Of a stretch of DNA of 64,000 nt, positions 50,999-60,599 are shown piece by piece (position 1 is the first letter of the stretch; each line of letters begins with the position of its first letter). The notes under the pieces were generated by a model. That model was not told the DNA's origin. It made no database searches and saw only the letters and a list, made by a program, of their open reading frames with translations. The stretch comes from Natrinema halophilum (GTDB taxonomy: Archaea > Halobacteriota > Halobacteria > Halobacteriales > Natrialbaceae). The DNA is taken from assembly GCF_013402815.2 (NCBI RefSeq), contig NZ_CP058601.1, forward strand, positions 3,348,001 through 3,412,000, written 5' to 3'. The position numbers were made by a program, and so were the translations under genes.

Positions 50999-52735
50999 AT
51001 GTCGATCCACCTCCCTTTCTATGCCACTTTGATCGCGCTGTCGGCTCTCGTATCGGCCGCGGTCGGGTTCATTTCCTGGCGAAACAGGGATATTCCGGGC
51101 ACTCGCCCTCTCGCCGTGCTCATGGCTGGCGTGACGGTCTGGGGGTTCGCAAAATTGCTCGAATTGTTCAGCACCGGTCGCTCGGCGACGATTTTCTGGG
51201 CGAACGTTCAGTACACCGGAATCGTCGTCGTTCCCGTCGCGTGGCTGGTGTTCGCGTTTCGATATACGGGTCGCGACGGCTGGCTGAACAGGTGGACACT
51301 GGGGTCGTTGATGGTGGTGCCGGTGCTCGTCTATTCGCTGCTCTGGACGAACGATTTCCACGGCCTCTTCAGGACGGTCAACGGCATCTATCGATACGGT
51401 TCGCTATCGGTTCCCAACACGACACCCGGACCGGTGTTCTGGCTTCACACCGGCTATTCCTATCTGCTGTTGTTCGTCGGGTCGTGGGTGATCGTCCAGT
51501 TGATACTGATGTCCGACTACCAGTACTACGGACAGGCGATCGGATTGCTAATCGCCGTGTTCGTGCCCTGGATCGGCAACGGGCTCTTTCTCGCCGAGGT
51601 CATACCCGATGGTTTCGATCCGACGATCGTCTCGTTTTCCGCCACCGGACTGATTTTTCTGGGACTCGTCTCGCGTCACCGACTCCTGGAACTCGTCCCC
51701 GCTGCGAAAGAGGTCGCGCGCGACGAACTCATCGATACCATGAGCGATGCGGTTCTCGTCGTCGACGGCCGAGAACGAGTCGTGGATGTGAACCCGGCCG
51801 CACGGTCGATTCTCGGATCTGACAGTTCGGCCGTAATCGGCCGACAGCTCGACGCCGTTTGCCCGCCGCTGGCAGACGCCGTCGAAACGCCGATTCCTGA
51901 CGACCCCGAGGCGGCACAGACGGAACTCTCGCTGATTGACGACGACAAACGCCGCTACTACGACGTCCGCGTGTCGAATCTGACGCGGGGGTACGGACTC
52001 GTGACCGGAATGCTGATCAGTCTGCGAGACGTCTCCGAACAGCGCCAGCACGAACAGCGCCTGAACGTTCTCAACCGACTCCTTCGCCACGATCTCCGGA
52101 CCGAACTGAACGTCATCGAGGGCCACACCTCGTTGCTGGCCGACGAACTCACGGATTCGACCCTCCGGGAACATACTGACCGTATCGATACCGCCGTTTC
52201 CACTATCATCGAACGAAGCGAGAAGTTCGCTCGCGTCGCCAGGCGGTTGGACGCCGACCGCTCCAAACCGGTCGATCTCGCTGCGGACGTTGCGACGCTC
52301 GTCGAAACCACGCGCCAGGCGTACCCCGACGTCCGGATCACGCTAACGAATCCCGATGAGGCCTGGACGACCGCCGGACCGGTCATCACGACCGCACTCG
52401 AGGAACTCGTCACGAACGCGATCGAGCATGCGGATCGTCCTGATCTCGAGATCTCGGTCACCGTCACGGTCGGTCAGGAGGACGGCCGCGATGTCGTGCG
52501 CGTTCGGGTCGCCGATAACGGGCCCGGAATCCCCGACGACGAACTCGAACCGATCGTACAGGGCGCGGAAACGCAGTTGATGCACAGCACCGGGGTCGGG
52601 CTCTGGCTCGTCACGTGGATCGTTCGGGAAACCGGTGGCGACATCGATATCTCCGGCGGAGAATACGGGTCGACAGTGGAGATGACGCTCCCCCGGGCCA
52701 GCGCCGATGGCCGCGAAGCAGAGACGAGTTCGTGA
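50999..52735 (+). CDS. Sensor histidine kinase with 7TM N-terminus and PAS domain
   Basis: The product is 578 residues from the ATG at 50999 (MSIHLPFYATLIALSALVSA); an ATG ten codons upstream at 50969 is less likely. Seven helices (about 4-225) match the histidine-kinase N-terminal 7TM sensor domain. A PAS domain follows (ELIDTMSDAVLVVDGRERVV, near 242-262). The dimerisation segment contains LNRLLRHDLRTELNVIEGHT with the phosphorylated H, and the HATPase domain has TTALEELVTNAIEHA (N box) and VRVADNGPGIPDDEL (G1). No response regulator is next to it, as usual in haloarchaea. Confidence 0.92.
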   Translation: MSIHLPFYATLIALSALVSAAVGFISWRNRDIPGTRPLAVLMAGVTVWGFAKLLELFSTGRSATIFWANVQYTGIVVVPVAWLVFAFRYTGRDGWLNRWTLGSLMVVPVLVYSLLWTNDFHGLFRTVNGIYRYGSLSVPNTTPGPVFWLHTGYSYLLLFVGSWVIVQLILMSDYQYYGQAIGLLIAVFVPWIGNGLFLAEVIPDGFDPTIVSFSATGLIFLGLVSRHRLLELVPAAKEVARDELIDTMSDAVLVVDGRERVVDVNPAARSILGSDSSAVIGRQLDAVCPPLADAVETPIPDDPEAAQTELSLIDDDKRRYYDVRVSNLTRGYGLVTGMLISLRDVSEQRQHEQRLNVLNRLLRHDLRTELNVIEGHTSLLADELTDSTLREHTDRIDTAVSTIIERSEKFARVARRLDADRSKPVDLAADVATLVETTRQAYPDVRITLTNPDEAWTTAGPVITTALEELVTNAIEHADRPDLEISVTVTVGQEDGRDVVRVRVADNGPGIPDDELEPIVQGAETQLMHSTGVGLWLVTWIVRETGGDIDISGGEYGSTVEMTLPRASADGREAETSS

Positions 52736-52941
52736 CGGTGTCATCGCTTCGGCGGTGACTCGACCGGGACACCAGCGGATTGGGGCACACGGCGGATTCG
52801 GAGAGGGGCGATATCGCGGCGAGCGTCGTCGCGGGCGGGAATCGACGAGCTATCGTGCCATCGTCGCCCGGCCCGAGACGGTCTGGGACTTCCGAGAACT
52901 ACCCTGTAAGCATTAACACGACGCTCGTGGTGAGCGCAGCC

Positions 52942-53367
52942 ATGCTCGTACACGTACGCCAGTACAAGCACGAGGAGGTGCAGTTCGACGACAATCGGAC
53001 GACCGGTGAATCCCAGACCGAAGACGCGGTGAACCCGGACTCGGAGCAGTACTTCGGCACGGACGTCGACGAACTCGACGTCGAGACGTGGGATACCATC
53101 GAGCACGAAGGCGATCCGATCCAGCGCCGCTCGCTCACGATCGACGGGGTCACCGCCGTCTCCGTCCCGAAGGAGCCGACCGACGCGGACGATCCGGACC
53201 TCCCCGGGCAGACGATTCAGTTGCGCATGGGCGGGGGGATCGAAAACATCGCACAGGCCGAGATCGTCGAGGTGCAGGACCTCGAGGTCGAAGAAGGGGC
53301 TGCCGAGGGGACGGCGTCTCAGGACGACGAATCCTCCGGCAAGGAATCGATGGACGACGAGCCCTAG
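52942..53367 (+). CDS. Acidic haloarchaeal protein
   Basis: The product is 141 residues from the ATG at 52942 (MLVHVRQYKHEEVQFDDNRT); the longer frame from 52780 lacks a coding look. It continues VDELDVETWDTIEHEGDPIQ, RRSLTIDGVTAVSVPKEPTD and ends with a low-complexity acidic tail. It looks like a soluble beta-rich domain of an uncharacterised haloarchaeal family. Confidence 0.6.
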   Translation: MLVHVRQYKHEEVQFDDNRTTGESQTEDAVNPDSEQYFGTDVDELDVETWDTIEHEGDPIQRRSLTIDGVTAVSVPKEPTDADDPDLPGQTIQLRMGGGIENIAQAEIVEVQDLEVEEGAAEGTASQDDESSGKESMDDEP

Positions 53368-53796
53368 GCACCGCAGCTGTCGGTTCCTGAAATCCGATCG
53401 TGCTCACGAAGTCGTCGATCGGTGAGTGATCCGTCTCCGTCGCTTCTGGACGGATTCCTCCCCTGTATTAAGCCACGACGAACCGGCGGTTCGTCACGCT
53501 ACTCGTTCGCGTTCAGTTGCGCCGCGTGCGCGTTCGATTCCCTCGAGAATGCTTTCGGGGTCGTCGTCGAGGGGTTGCAGGGAGGGCTCCGCGACCGATT
53601 TGTGCTCGTGGACCATCGGGAAATTGCTGTCATGCCACATGAAACAATGCAGGGCTCGAGTGCGAGATACCTTCACCCGTCTTTCGATCCAGCGTGCGGT
53701 GGCTGGGGACAGAACGACCGCCAACCGAGAGTGACAACGCCTGTCGGGGCAGTGCGTTCCCGAAATCGTTTTCAATCGGTCGCGCGCACACTCGGT
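53368..53796. other. Intergenic stretch before pyrG with a possible short gene
   Basis: About 430 bases. The open plus frame that continues into pyrG is arginine- and cysteine-rich and not coding. A short minus-strand frame (53494-53640) is the only candidate. The likely pyrG promoter lies in the last 60 bases. Confidence 0.4.
53494..53640 (-). CDS. Possible 48-residue acidic protein
   Basis: The frame starts [20 protein letters not shown] and continues [28 protein letters not shown]. The acidic, helix-prone sequence with normal haloarchaeal codons resembles several short conserved haloarchaeal proteins. No family is assigned. Confidence 0.4.
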   Translation of the reverse strand: MWHDSNFPMVHEHKSVAEPSLQPLDDDPESILEGIERARGATERERVA

Positions 53797-55476
53797 ATGC
53801 CGACGGAATCGGACACTCATTATGACCCCTCGCTGGGGAACAAGTTCATCTTCGTCACCGGCGGCGTCATGTCGGGGCTCGGCAAGGGGATCACGGCCGC
53901 GAGCACCGGCCGACTCCTCAAAAACGCCGGGTTCGACGTCACCGCGGTGAAGATCGATCCGTATCTGAACGTCGACGCCGGGACGATGAATCCGTACCAA
54001 CACGGGGAAGTCTACGTCCTGGAAGACGGTGGCGAGGTCGACCTCGATCTGGGAAACTACGAACGGTTTCTGGACATCGACATGACCTCCGATCACAACA
54101 TCACGACGGGCAAGACCTACCAGCACGTCATCGAGAAGGAACGAGCCGGCGACTATCTCGGGAAGACCGTCCAGATCATCCCGCACATCACCGACGACAT
54201 CAAACGCCGCATTCGCGAGGCCGCCGACGGCACCGACGTCTGCATCATCGAGGTCGGCGGTACCGTCGGCGACATCGAGGGGATGCCCTACCTCGAGGCG
54301 CTTCGGCAGTTCGCCCACGAAGAACCAGAAGAGAACGTCCTCTTCACCCACGTCACCCTCGTCCCGTATTCGAAGAACGGCGAGCAGAAAACGAAGCCGA
54401 CACAGCACTCGGTCAAGGAGGTTCGCTCGATCGGCCTCCAGCCGGACGTCATCGTCGGCCGGTGTGACGACCGGCTCGAGCCCGAGACCAAGGAGAAGAT
54501 CGCGCTGTTCTGTGACATTCCCACCGAGGCCGTGTTCTCGAATCCGGACGTCGACGACGTCTACCACGTTCCGCTGATGGTCGAAGAAGAAGGACTCGAC
54601 CAGTACGTCCTGGAACACTTCGGGCTGGCCGACGAGGCCCTGCCGCCCGCAGAGCGAACGAACGACTGGCGCGAGATCGTCACGACCGACAAAACCGGAA
54701 CGGTCGACGTCGCGCTGGTCGGCAAGTACGACCTCGAGGACGCGTACATGTCGATCCACGAATCGCTGAAACACGCCGGCTTCGAGGTCGGCGTCGACGT
54801 CGACGTCCACTGGGTGGCCGCCGACGAACTGAGCGACGGTCACGACGACCAACTCGAGGGGGTCGACGGGATCATCGTTCCCGGCGGGTTCGGCATGCGG
54901 GGCTCCGAAGGCAAGATCGAAGCGGTCCGATACGCCCGCGAGAACGACGTCCCCTTCCTCGGGCTCTGTCTGGGCTTCCAGATGGCAGTCGTCGAGTACG
55001 CACGAAACGTACTGGGCCTCGAGGGCGCACATTCGGCCGAAATGAAAGACGAAACGCCGCATCCGGTTATCGACATCTTGCCCGAGCAGTACGAAGTCGA
55101 GGATCTCGGCGGGACGATGCGTCTGGGCGAGCACACGACAGTTATCGAACCCGAGACGCTGGCTTACGAACTCTATAGCGATACGTCCTGTTCCGAGCGC
55201 CACCGCCACCGTTACGAGGTCAACCCCGAGTACTTCGACCATTTCGAGGACGAACCCCTGATATTCTCGGGCACCGCCGGCAACCGGATGGAGATCCTCG
55301 AACTCGAGACGCACCCGTTTTTCCTCGGGACGCAGTTCCATCCCGAGTACACGTCCCGTCCCGGTCAGCCGAGCCCGCCGTTTCTCGGCCTGATCGAAGC
55401 CATCCTCGAGCAGACCGACGTAGACGGCGTAACCGACGAATCCGACGCGGATACCGAAACCGAGGTAACTCACTGA
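53797..55476 (+). CDS. pyrG: CTP synthase
   Basis: The product is 559 residues from the ATG at 53797 ([20 protein letters not shown]); the open frame continues upstream to 53422 but non-coding in style. The synthetase domain has [20 protein letters not shown] near 19-38. The class I glutaminase domain follows, with its nucleophile in [16 protein letters not shown] near 390 and the H/E pair in [12 protein letters not shown] near 513. It makes CTP from UTP, glutamine and ATP. The last base of its stop is the first base of the guaAb start. Confidence 0.96.
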   Translation: MPTESDTHYDPSLGNKFIFVTGGVMSGLGKGITAASTGRLLKNAGFDVTAVKIDPYLNVDAGTMNPYQHGEVYVLEDGGEVDLDLGNYERFLDIDMTSDHNITTGKTYQHVIEKERAGDYLGKTVQIIPHITDDIKRRIREAADGTDVCIIEVGGTVGDIEGMPYLEALRQFAHEEPEENVLFTHVTLVPYSKNGEQKTKPTQHSVKEVRSIGLQPDVIVGRCDDRLEPETKEKIALFCDIPTEAVFSNPDVDDVYHVPLMVEEEGLDQYVLEHFGLADEALPPAERTNDWREIVTTDKTGTVDVALVGKYDLEDAYMSIHESLKHAGFEVGVDVDVHWVAADELSDGHDDQLEGVDGIIVPGGFGMRGSEGKIEAVRYARENDVPFLGLCLGFQMAVVEYARNVLGLEGAHSAEMKDETPHPVIDILPEQYEVEDLGGTMRLGEHTTVIEPETLAYELYSDTSCSERHRHRYEVNPEYFDHFEDEPLIFSGTAGNRMEILELETHPFFLGTQFHPEYTSRPGQPSPPFLGLIEAILEQTDVDGVTDESDADTETEVTH

Positions 55477-56393
55477 TGGTAAACACCGAAACGTTCGTTC
55501 CCGACGCAGTTGCAGAGATCGACGAGGAAATCGGCGACGCCAACGCCGTCATCGCTCTTTCGGGTGGCGTCGACTCCTCGGTCGCCGCCGCCTTGGCCTA
55601 CGAGGCCATCGGCGACCGCCTGAATCCGGTGTACGTCGATACCGGGTTGATGCGGAAAGGCGAGACCGACCAGATCCGCGAGACGTTCGACTACATGGAA
55701 TCGCTCCGAATCGTCGACGCGAAGGATCGATTCCTCGAGGCGCTGTCCGGCGTCACAGACCCCGAGGAGAAACGCGAGGTTATCGGCGAGCAGTTCATCC
55801 GCGAGTTCGAGCGCGAAGCGAAAGACGCGGACGCGGACTACCTCGTCCAGGGGACGATCTACCCCGACCGCATCGAAAGCGAAGGCGGGATCAAATCCCA
55901 TCACAACGTCGGCGGCCTCCCTGACGTGGTGGACTTCGAGGGAATCGTCGAACCGGTCCGGGACCTCTACAAGGACGAGGTTCGCGAGGTCGCCCGCCAC
56001 CTCGGACTCGATGAAATCGTCGCCGAACGAATGCCGTTCCCGGGTCCGGGGCTGGCAGTTCGGGTCATCGGAGAGGTTACCGAGGAGAAACTCGAGGTCG
56101 CTCGCCACGCCTGTTACGTCGTCGAAGACGAACTCGAGGAGTACGAGCCATGGCAAGCGCTGGCGGCCGTCATCGGCAAAGCGACGGGTGTCAAAGGTGA
56201 CAATCGAGTCCACGGCTGGGTCGTCTCCGTGCGCTCGGTCGACTCGCGAGATGGAATGACCGCCCGCGCCCAGGAAATCGACTGGGAGACGCTCCAGCGT
56301 ATCCAGTCGCGGATCACCGGCGCAAATGAAAACGTCGCTCGCGTCGTCTACGACGTGACCCACAAACCGCCCGCGACTATCGAGTACGAATGA
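55476..56393 (+). CDS. guaAb: GMP synthase subunit B (ATP-pyrophosphatase)
   Basis: The product is 305 residues. PP-loop [20 protein letters not shown] lies near 27-46, the dimer and XMP-binding segment [16 protein letters not shown] near 58, and the signature [15 protein letters not shown] near 188. The C-terminal dimer domain contains [19 protein letters not shown]. In archaea the glutaminase subunit is a separate gene, not present in this window. It starts on the last base of pyrG (TGATG) and overlaps the next gene (ATGA), so the operon is pyrG-guaAb-DUF7126. Confidence 0.95.
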   Translation: MVNTETFVPDAVAEIDEEIGDANAVIALSGGVDSSVAAALAYEAIGDRLNPVYVDTGLMRKGETDQIRETFDYMESLRIVDAKDRFLEALSGVTDPEEKREVIGEQFIREFEREAKDADADYLVQGTIYPDRIESEGGIKSHHNVGGLPDVVDFEGIVEPVRDLYKDEVREVARHLGLDEIVAERMPFPGPGLAVRVIGEVTEEKLEVARHACYVVEDELEEYEPWQALAAVIGKATGVKGDNRVHGWVVSVRSVDSRDGMTARAQEIDWETLQRIQSRITGANENVARVVYDVTHKPPATIEYE

Positions 56394-56722
56394 GCCAGAC
56401 CTCGACCGCAGTCGTCGCCGGTCCCGACGAGAACGGCATCGCAGCGGCACTCGAGAACGAAGGCGTCGACGTAACTCGCCTCGACGGGATCATCTCTCGG
56501 CCCCAGCTCGAGGAGGCAGGAATCGTCGGCGCGGACCTGTACGTCTTGACCGACATCGGACAGGCAACGACGATTCCGATCGTCTGTGACCTGAACGACG
56601 ACGTCCGTACCATCGTCTACACCCCCAAAACGGCACCCGAGTTCGTCAAGGGGCAACTCGACCTCGCGATCGATCCCCGACTCATAACTGCGTCCGTCGT
56701 CGCCGACGAACTCGTCGACTGA
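56390..56722 (+). CDS. DUF7126-family protein
   Basis: The product is 110 residues, starting [20 protein letters not shown] and continuing [40 protein letters not shown]. It has an alpha/beta nucleotide-binding look (VAGPDENG). This family always sits after the CTP and GMP synthase genes in haloarchaea and has been misannotated as CTP synthetase. Its own role is unknown, perhaps regulation. The start overlaps the guaAb stop by four bases. Confidence 0.75.
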   Translation: MSQTSTAVVAGPDENGIAAALENEGVDVTRLDGIISRPQLEEAGIVGADLYVLTDIGQATTIPIVCDLNDDVRTIVYTPKTAPEFVKGQLDLAIDPRLITASVVADELVD

Positions 56723-57801
56723 CGCCGACGGCCGGTCGCTCTCCAGTCGCGAGTCTCCCCAGTATCGAGGGAGACGGTTCCAGACAACGGTCTGGAACCG
56801 ATCGGCGCCCGAGTCGCTATAGTAAGCGTATAAACTGTCTCGAGTTCGGTTTCGGTGGGATTAATTCGCGTTAAACTCGGCGGAATTCGGTATAAGATCG
56901 GTATACCATCACCGCCGTTCAAGTAGCAGTCGCCAATAGCAGAGGATGGAGGTCGACGGGCAGACCCCACCGATGGCACCCACCACCTGTTCCCGCGACT
57001 TCCAGCAACCCCACCACAGCACCCTTCCCCCACTACTGCCAACCGATTCTCGTTGACGCGGGCCTTCCCCACCGGCTCGCGTCATACCCTGCAATTCTGG
57101 CAATCGGGACGCGGCGGTTTCGCTGCGTCCCGGGGATGGACCGTTCTGATTGTTCCGTGGTTCGACCGATACGAACCGCCAGTTATCGGACCATATGGCG
57201 AACGCCGTGATCAGCATCACCTTCGGAGTAGACCGAACGAGCGCCCTTCGCTCGTCATCGAACGACTCACTCGGCTGTCCGCGCTCTCCGCTGGTAGCCG
57301 TTTTGTCGAGATCCGACAGCGATTTCGTTCCGACCCCGATATCGATCGCTCCTCGAGAGTTGGCTCGCTATCGCCGTCCAACCGACTGGTGACGAGCACT
57401 CCGATCATCCCCACTCATATCGTTCCACATCGTTCGTCTGCTGACGGAAAGCAAAATCGTCCAGGAAGCCGGCGGCGACATCGTCACTACCGCTTCGAGC
57501 CCGGCACCTGACGAGCCGCGGATGACCGGTCGTGCCCTCGTTTGCGATAGTTTCGCCGGGAAACCGAATCTTTCGACGGCGGCCGGGGTGGGATCACCGC
57601 CAGTTTCGGAATTCGACCGGCGGATCTTCACTACCGGCATCTCCGCTGCGGATGGCGTAATCGGTGACACGATTTACGTCCCGCTCGTATTGCTGCGGCC
57701 GACGAGGGTTCGCTGGCCGTGAATTCGCGAGCGAGGCGTGCGTCGACGTTCACCGACTGCGAGGGTCTGCACCCCTTCTCGATACGCAGACGACCCACAT
57801 T
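56723..57801. other. Long gene-poor stretch after the pyrG operon
   Basis: Over 1 kb with a perfect hairpin near the left end (56775-56800) and repeated open frames of low-quality, arginine- or serine-rich sequence in all six frames. A short piece near 57450 (TESKIVQEAGGDIVTTASS) recalls histidine-kinase or chemotaxis proteins but is too short to call. No gene is supported. Confidence 0.45.
56775..56800. other. Perfect 11-bp hairpin after the pyrG operon
   Basis: CGGTTCCAGAC-AACG-GTCTGGAACCG. It lies 52 bases beyond the DUF7126 stop. There is no T-run directly after it, so it may be an RNA structure, an mRNA stabiliser or a protein-binding palindrome. Confidence 0.6.
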
Positions 57802-58239
57802 TCACATTTCGAGTGCGGCCAGGATCCGATCGACCGCGTCGTCAGGGCCGCATTCCTCGGTATCGATGGCGAGGTCGACGTTTGGCTCGTCGAATTCCCG
57901 ATAAACGACGTGTACACCCTGTTCGTCGATCGAGTCCGCACGATGACTGTTTCGAGCCAGACAGGTCTCGAGGCTCGCGGTCGCGAGGACGAATCGAACG
58001 TCGCCAAGTGTCCGAAACCGTCGTTGCCACTCTCGTCGGTAGAACGTGCCGTCGACCAGCGTGATCCCGGCCGACGGCGCGTCAGTGACGCGCTCGGCCA
58101 ATCGGTCGTAGGTACGACTCGAGAACTCGTCCGAATGGAACAGTCGAACGGGGCTTCCCTGCGCCTCGAGTCGCCCGCGGAGTCGCGTTGCGATGGTGGT
58201 CTTCCCCGCTCCCGGAGGTCCGCAAATGACGACGATCAC
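57802..58239 (-). CDS. P-loop kinase-like protein
   Basis: The product is 145 residues from the GTG at 58239 (MIVVICGPPGAGKTTIATRL). Walker A is GPPGAGKTT at about 7-15. It then has FHSDEFSSRTYDRLAER, a Walker B-like ITLVDGTFYRREWQRRF and a lid with RNSHRADSIDEQGVHVVYRE. This resembles short adenylyl-sulfate or small-metabolite kinases of the AAA_33 type. The longer frame to 58374 is basic and not coding. Its 3' end abuts the long gene-poor stretch 56723-57801. Confidence 0.75.
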   Translation of the reverse strand: MIVVICGPPGAGKTTIATRLRGRLEAQGSPVRLFHSDEFSSRTYDRLAERVTDAPSAGITLVDGTFYRREWQRRFRTLGDVRFVLATASLETCLARNSHRADSIDEQGVHVVYREFDEPNVDLAIDTEECGPDDAVDRILAALEM

Positions 58240-58328
58240 GGTAGTGGGTGCCGGGTAATGGCTCCGGGAACACCAATTGATCGATTCAGCGGTCGAAGCC
58301 GCGATCAGTCGACGTCTCACACGATTGA

Positions 58329-58451
58329 CTAATTCGATACACCGGTGGGAAGCTCTGCGAGACATTGCCGACAATACGTGTAAAAGGAGTCGTTTTCGGT
58401 CTCACAGACCGAGCACCTCTGCTGATCCGCAGTATCGGCGGATGTCGACAT
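58329..58451 (-). CDS. 40-residue zinc-ribbon protein
   Basis: The frame starts MSTSADTADQQRCSVCETEN and continues DSFYTYCRQCLAELPTGVSN, then TAG. Two CxxC pairs (CSVC and CRQC) spaced by 11 residues form a treble-clef-like zinc ribbon. The start lies 212 bases upstream of the kinase-like gene start on the same strand. Similar mini-ribbons are common in haloarchaea. Function unknown. Confidence 0.6.
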   Translation of the reverse strand: MSTSADTADQQRCSVCETENDSFYTYCRQCLAELPTGVSN

Positions 58452-58550
58452 GGACGCCGATTCGAACTATAGCGGAAAAGATGCGGGGCTGACGCCTGCA
58501 AGGTGTCGGCGTTCGTGCGACTCAATACCGTATTTACATCCCACGGGTCG

Positions 58551-58804
58551 TCAGTCCCGGTCTATCTCCTCGCCGCGGCTCGACTCCCGGAGAATAAACG
58601 GGCCGATCGCCAGCGTTCGCTTTGCGATCGTCGCGATCCGTAATATAAACGCGATCAACAGGAGGAAGGGCCGACGAAACCGAACACCATCAGCGATCCG
58701 GTGATCACCCACCGGCTCGCGTCCAGCAACAGCCTGTGTTTTACCGTCGGAGCGTCGCTCCGCCGGGCCATCGTATCGCTCGGCTGAGAACCGTCACCGC
58801 TCAT
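58551..58804 (-). pseudogene. Small membrane protein, frameshifted
   Basis: The first frame starts MSGDGSQPSDTMARRSDAPT and runs TVKHRLLLDASRWVITGSLM, then VFGF, and stops soon after. Another frame continues RRPFLLLIAFILRIATIAKR, TLAIGPFILRESSRGEEIDR, D. Together they form one plausible two-helix protein of about 85 residues, joined by a one-base loss near 58690. Either the gene is decayed or the sequence has an error. Family not recognised. Confidence 0.5.
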
Positions 58805-58919
58805 CGTCCGATCTCGACGGTACAACGGCCGCTGGGATATATCTCCGGCAGAACTGCACGGTCCGGCCCGAACACGACTAACCGCAGGGGATATAGTCCT
58901 GGGCCGGCACCCTAGTGAC

Positions 58920-59963
58920 GTGATTCCACGGGCAGAGACCGAGTTTTCGTTCGAACTACGGACGTGCCGGTGGGTCGAACGGGAGTGGCGGCCGGCCGCG
59001 TCCGACTGTCCGATCATCGTCGCCCGTCAACTCGGAACGAAACGCCGCCGCTGGGATACCATCGTCCTCGAGTGCGACCCGGACGGGCTCCGACAGCGGG
59101 CGAAATTCGGCCCCGAGCGGCTCGATGGCGATTTGCTTCACGTCGTCCGGAACGCCCCTGCCGAATGGGCGTACTACCGCGATGCGCTTCCACATCCCGG
59201 CTACCCGTGGCGGTACGTCCGCGAGACGATCCACCGCGCCGACGACCGCGGAGTCGTCGAGACCAGACGGAACGGCAACCGGATCGAGATTCGACGCACG
59301 TGGGAATACCCCGACTGGCTCGAGCGAATCGTCGCGATCGAGAACAAACCCGACCTCGACAAAAGCGCCGCTCGCGCGCTGGCCTCACAGCTCGAGTACG
59401 ACGTGGCGATGGGGCTGGCTGACGAGGTCTGGGTTGCAACCCGAGCGACCGGGGAGCGCGTCGAACCGGTCCTCTTCGAGGACCTCCCGGTCGAGGTCGG
59501 AATCCTCGCGCTCGATCCCGAGGCGCTGACTGGAGAGATCGCCTGGCATCCCCGCACGCTCGCGGTCGACGATCGGGGGACGCGAATTCTCGAACGGCCC
59601 GACGGCGGAACGCGGGACGGATCGGCTGCCAGATTCGAATACGTCGATCCAGAGACGAAAGTCGACAAGCGGCTCGCGATCGCCGAGCGCGCGTACGAAC
59701 GCGGCTGGCGCTCGTTCGTCGATACAATGCGTCATGACTGCCGACACTTCCAGTTACGGGCGCCGGACTCGCGCCAGGCGTTACCATACTGCGCAGCCAA
59801 CGATCGCTCTCAGTCGGCAGCCGAATGTTCCGGCAGCTGTGCCGACTTCGAGCCCGAACCGCCCGTCTGGCGCACCAGCGGCTGGCCGATCGAAGGCGGG
59901 CCGGGAAAGCGGGTGCGGAAAATACTCGAGAAGCGCCGACGTCGACGACGTCCCGACCTGTAA
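58920..59963 (+). CDS. DUF5787-family protein, possible nuclease
   Basis: The product is 347 residues from the GTG at 58920. It has a mixed N-terminal domain (ETEFSFELRTCRWVEREWRP). A core strand reads WLERIVAIENKPDLDKSAAR near 136-155 with an E-x-K centre, followed by LASQLEYDVAMGLADEVWVA, which recalls a PD-(D/E)XK fold. Near the C-terminus are four cysteines (DCRHFQL, LPYCAANDR, AECSGSC) that could bind zinc or an iron-sulfur cluster. I recall DUF5787 as a haloarchaeal family without a known role. The nuclease reading is inference. Confidence 0.7.
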   Translation: MIPRAETEFSFELRTCRWVEREWRPAASDCPIIVARQLGTKRRRWDTIVLECDPDGLRQRAKFGPERLDGDLLHVVRNAPAEWAYYRDALPHPGYPWRYVRETIHRADDRGVVETRRNGNRIEIRRTWEYPDWLERIVAIENKPDLDKSAARALASQLEYDVAMGLADEVWVATRATGERVEPVLFEDLPVEVGILALDPEALTGEIAWHPRTLAVDDRGTRILERPDGGTRDGSAARFEYVDPETKVDKRLAIAERAYERGWRSFVDTMRHDCRHFQLRAPDSRQALPYCAANDRSQSAAECSGSCADFEPEPPVWRTSGWPIEGGPGKRVRKILEKRRRRRRPDL

Positions 59964-60002
59964 ACGACTGGGACTGCCCCGTCGAGCGTCACCAGGCCGC
60001 GC

Positions 60003-60503
60003 TCAGTCGGAGACGTTGACGTCGAGGTCGTCGCGCTCGACGGCCAGTCGGAACGTCGGGACGGTGCGGTATTCGACTTCGACGACTCCCTTTCGACGCA
60101 GACTCTGGAGCCCGGAGCGGACTTCTTCGGCCTCAGGATCGACGTCGTAGGCGTCGCGGAGTTTGTGTAGCACGGAAACGACGCTCTCGGATTCCTCGTC
60201 CGGGCTTGCGAGCACCTCGACGATCTGGGCCTGTAATTCGGGGACGCGAATCCGGGAGGGGATGCCGTCGTCCTCGTCGCTTTCGACACCCGGCTCCACG
60301 TCGACCAGCTCCGCCGCATCTGCGGTCGCTCGAATCAGGCTGTTGTCGTCGCGGAAGTAGTAGTCCCCGAGTTGGGTTTCGAGGTACTGGTGTACCTCGC
60401 TCCCGCTTTCCATCCCCCATCGGTCCTGGAGCTCGGAATTTTTCGTCGGCTGGAGCTCCACCACGTCTGCCAATCGATCGGTCGCTTCCTCGGAGAGCGT
60501 CAT
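60003..60503 (-). CDS. DUF5797-family protein, winged-helix-like
   Basis: The product is 166 residues from the ATG at 60503 (MTLSEEATDRLADVVELQPT). The first 70 residues look like a winged helix (NSELQDRWGMESGSEVHQYL, ETQLGDYYFRDDNSLIRATA), as does the last part (LQSLRRKGVVEVEYRTVPTF). The centre is acidic. I recall this as haloarchaeal DUF5797. It probably binds DNA, but the targets are unknown. It is convergent with the DUF5787 gene, 39 bases apart. Confidence 0.75.
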   Translation of the reverse strand: MTLSEEATDRLADVVELQPTKNSELQDRWGMESGSEVHQYLETQLGDYYFRDDNSLIRATADAAELVDVEPGVESDEDDGIPSRIRVPELQAQIVEVLASPDEESESVVSVLHKLRDAYDVDPEAEEVRSGLQSLRRKGVVEVEYRTVPTFRLAVERDDLDVNVSD

Positions 60504-60599
60504 CGTCGAACTGTATGCGTATCCATTACTTTTGCGTTGCGTCCCACCGGTGTTCGCCTGGAAGTACGAACCGAGCGTCGTAACTCCGAACACGGGCTA

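Noticed and set aside
53422-53796. 125-residue N-terminal extension of CTP synthase
   Set aside because: Arginine- and cysteine-rich, unlike haloarchaeal protein, and the family starts at the position of the ATG at 53797.
57420-57722. Piece resembling part of a histidine kinase (TESKIVQEAGGDIVTTASS)
   Set aside because: Only about 15 residues look familiar and no catalytic box is present; too short to call a pseudogene.
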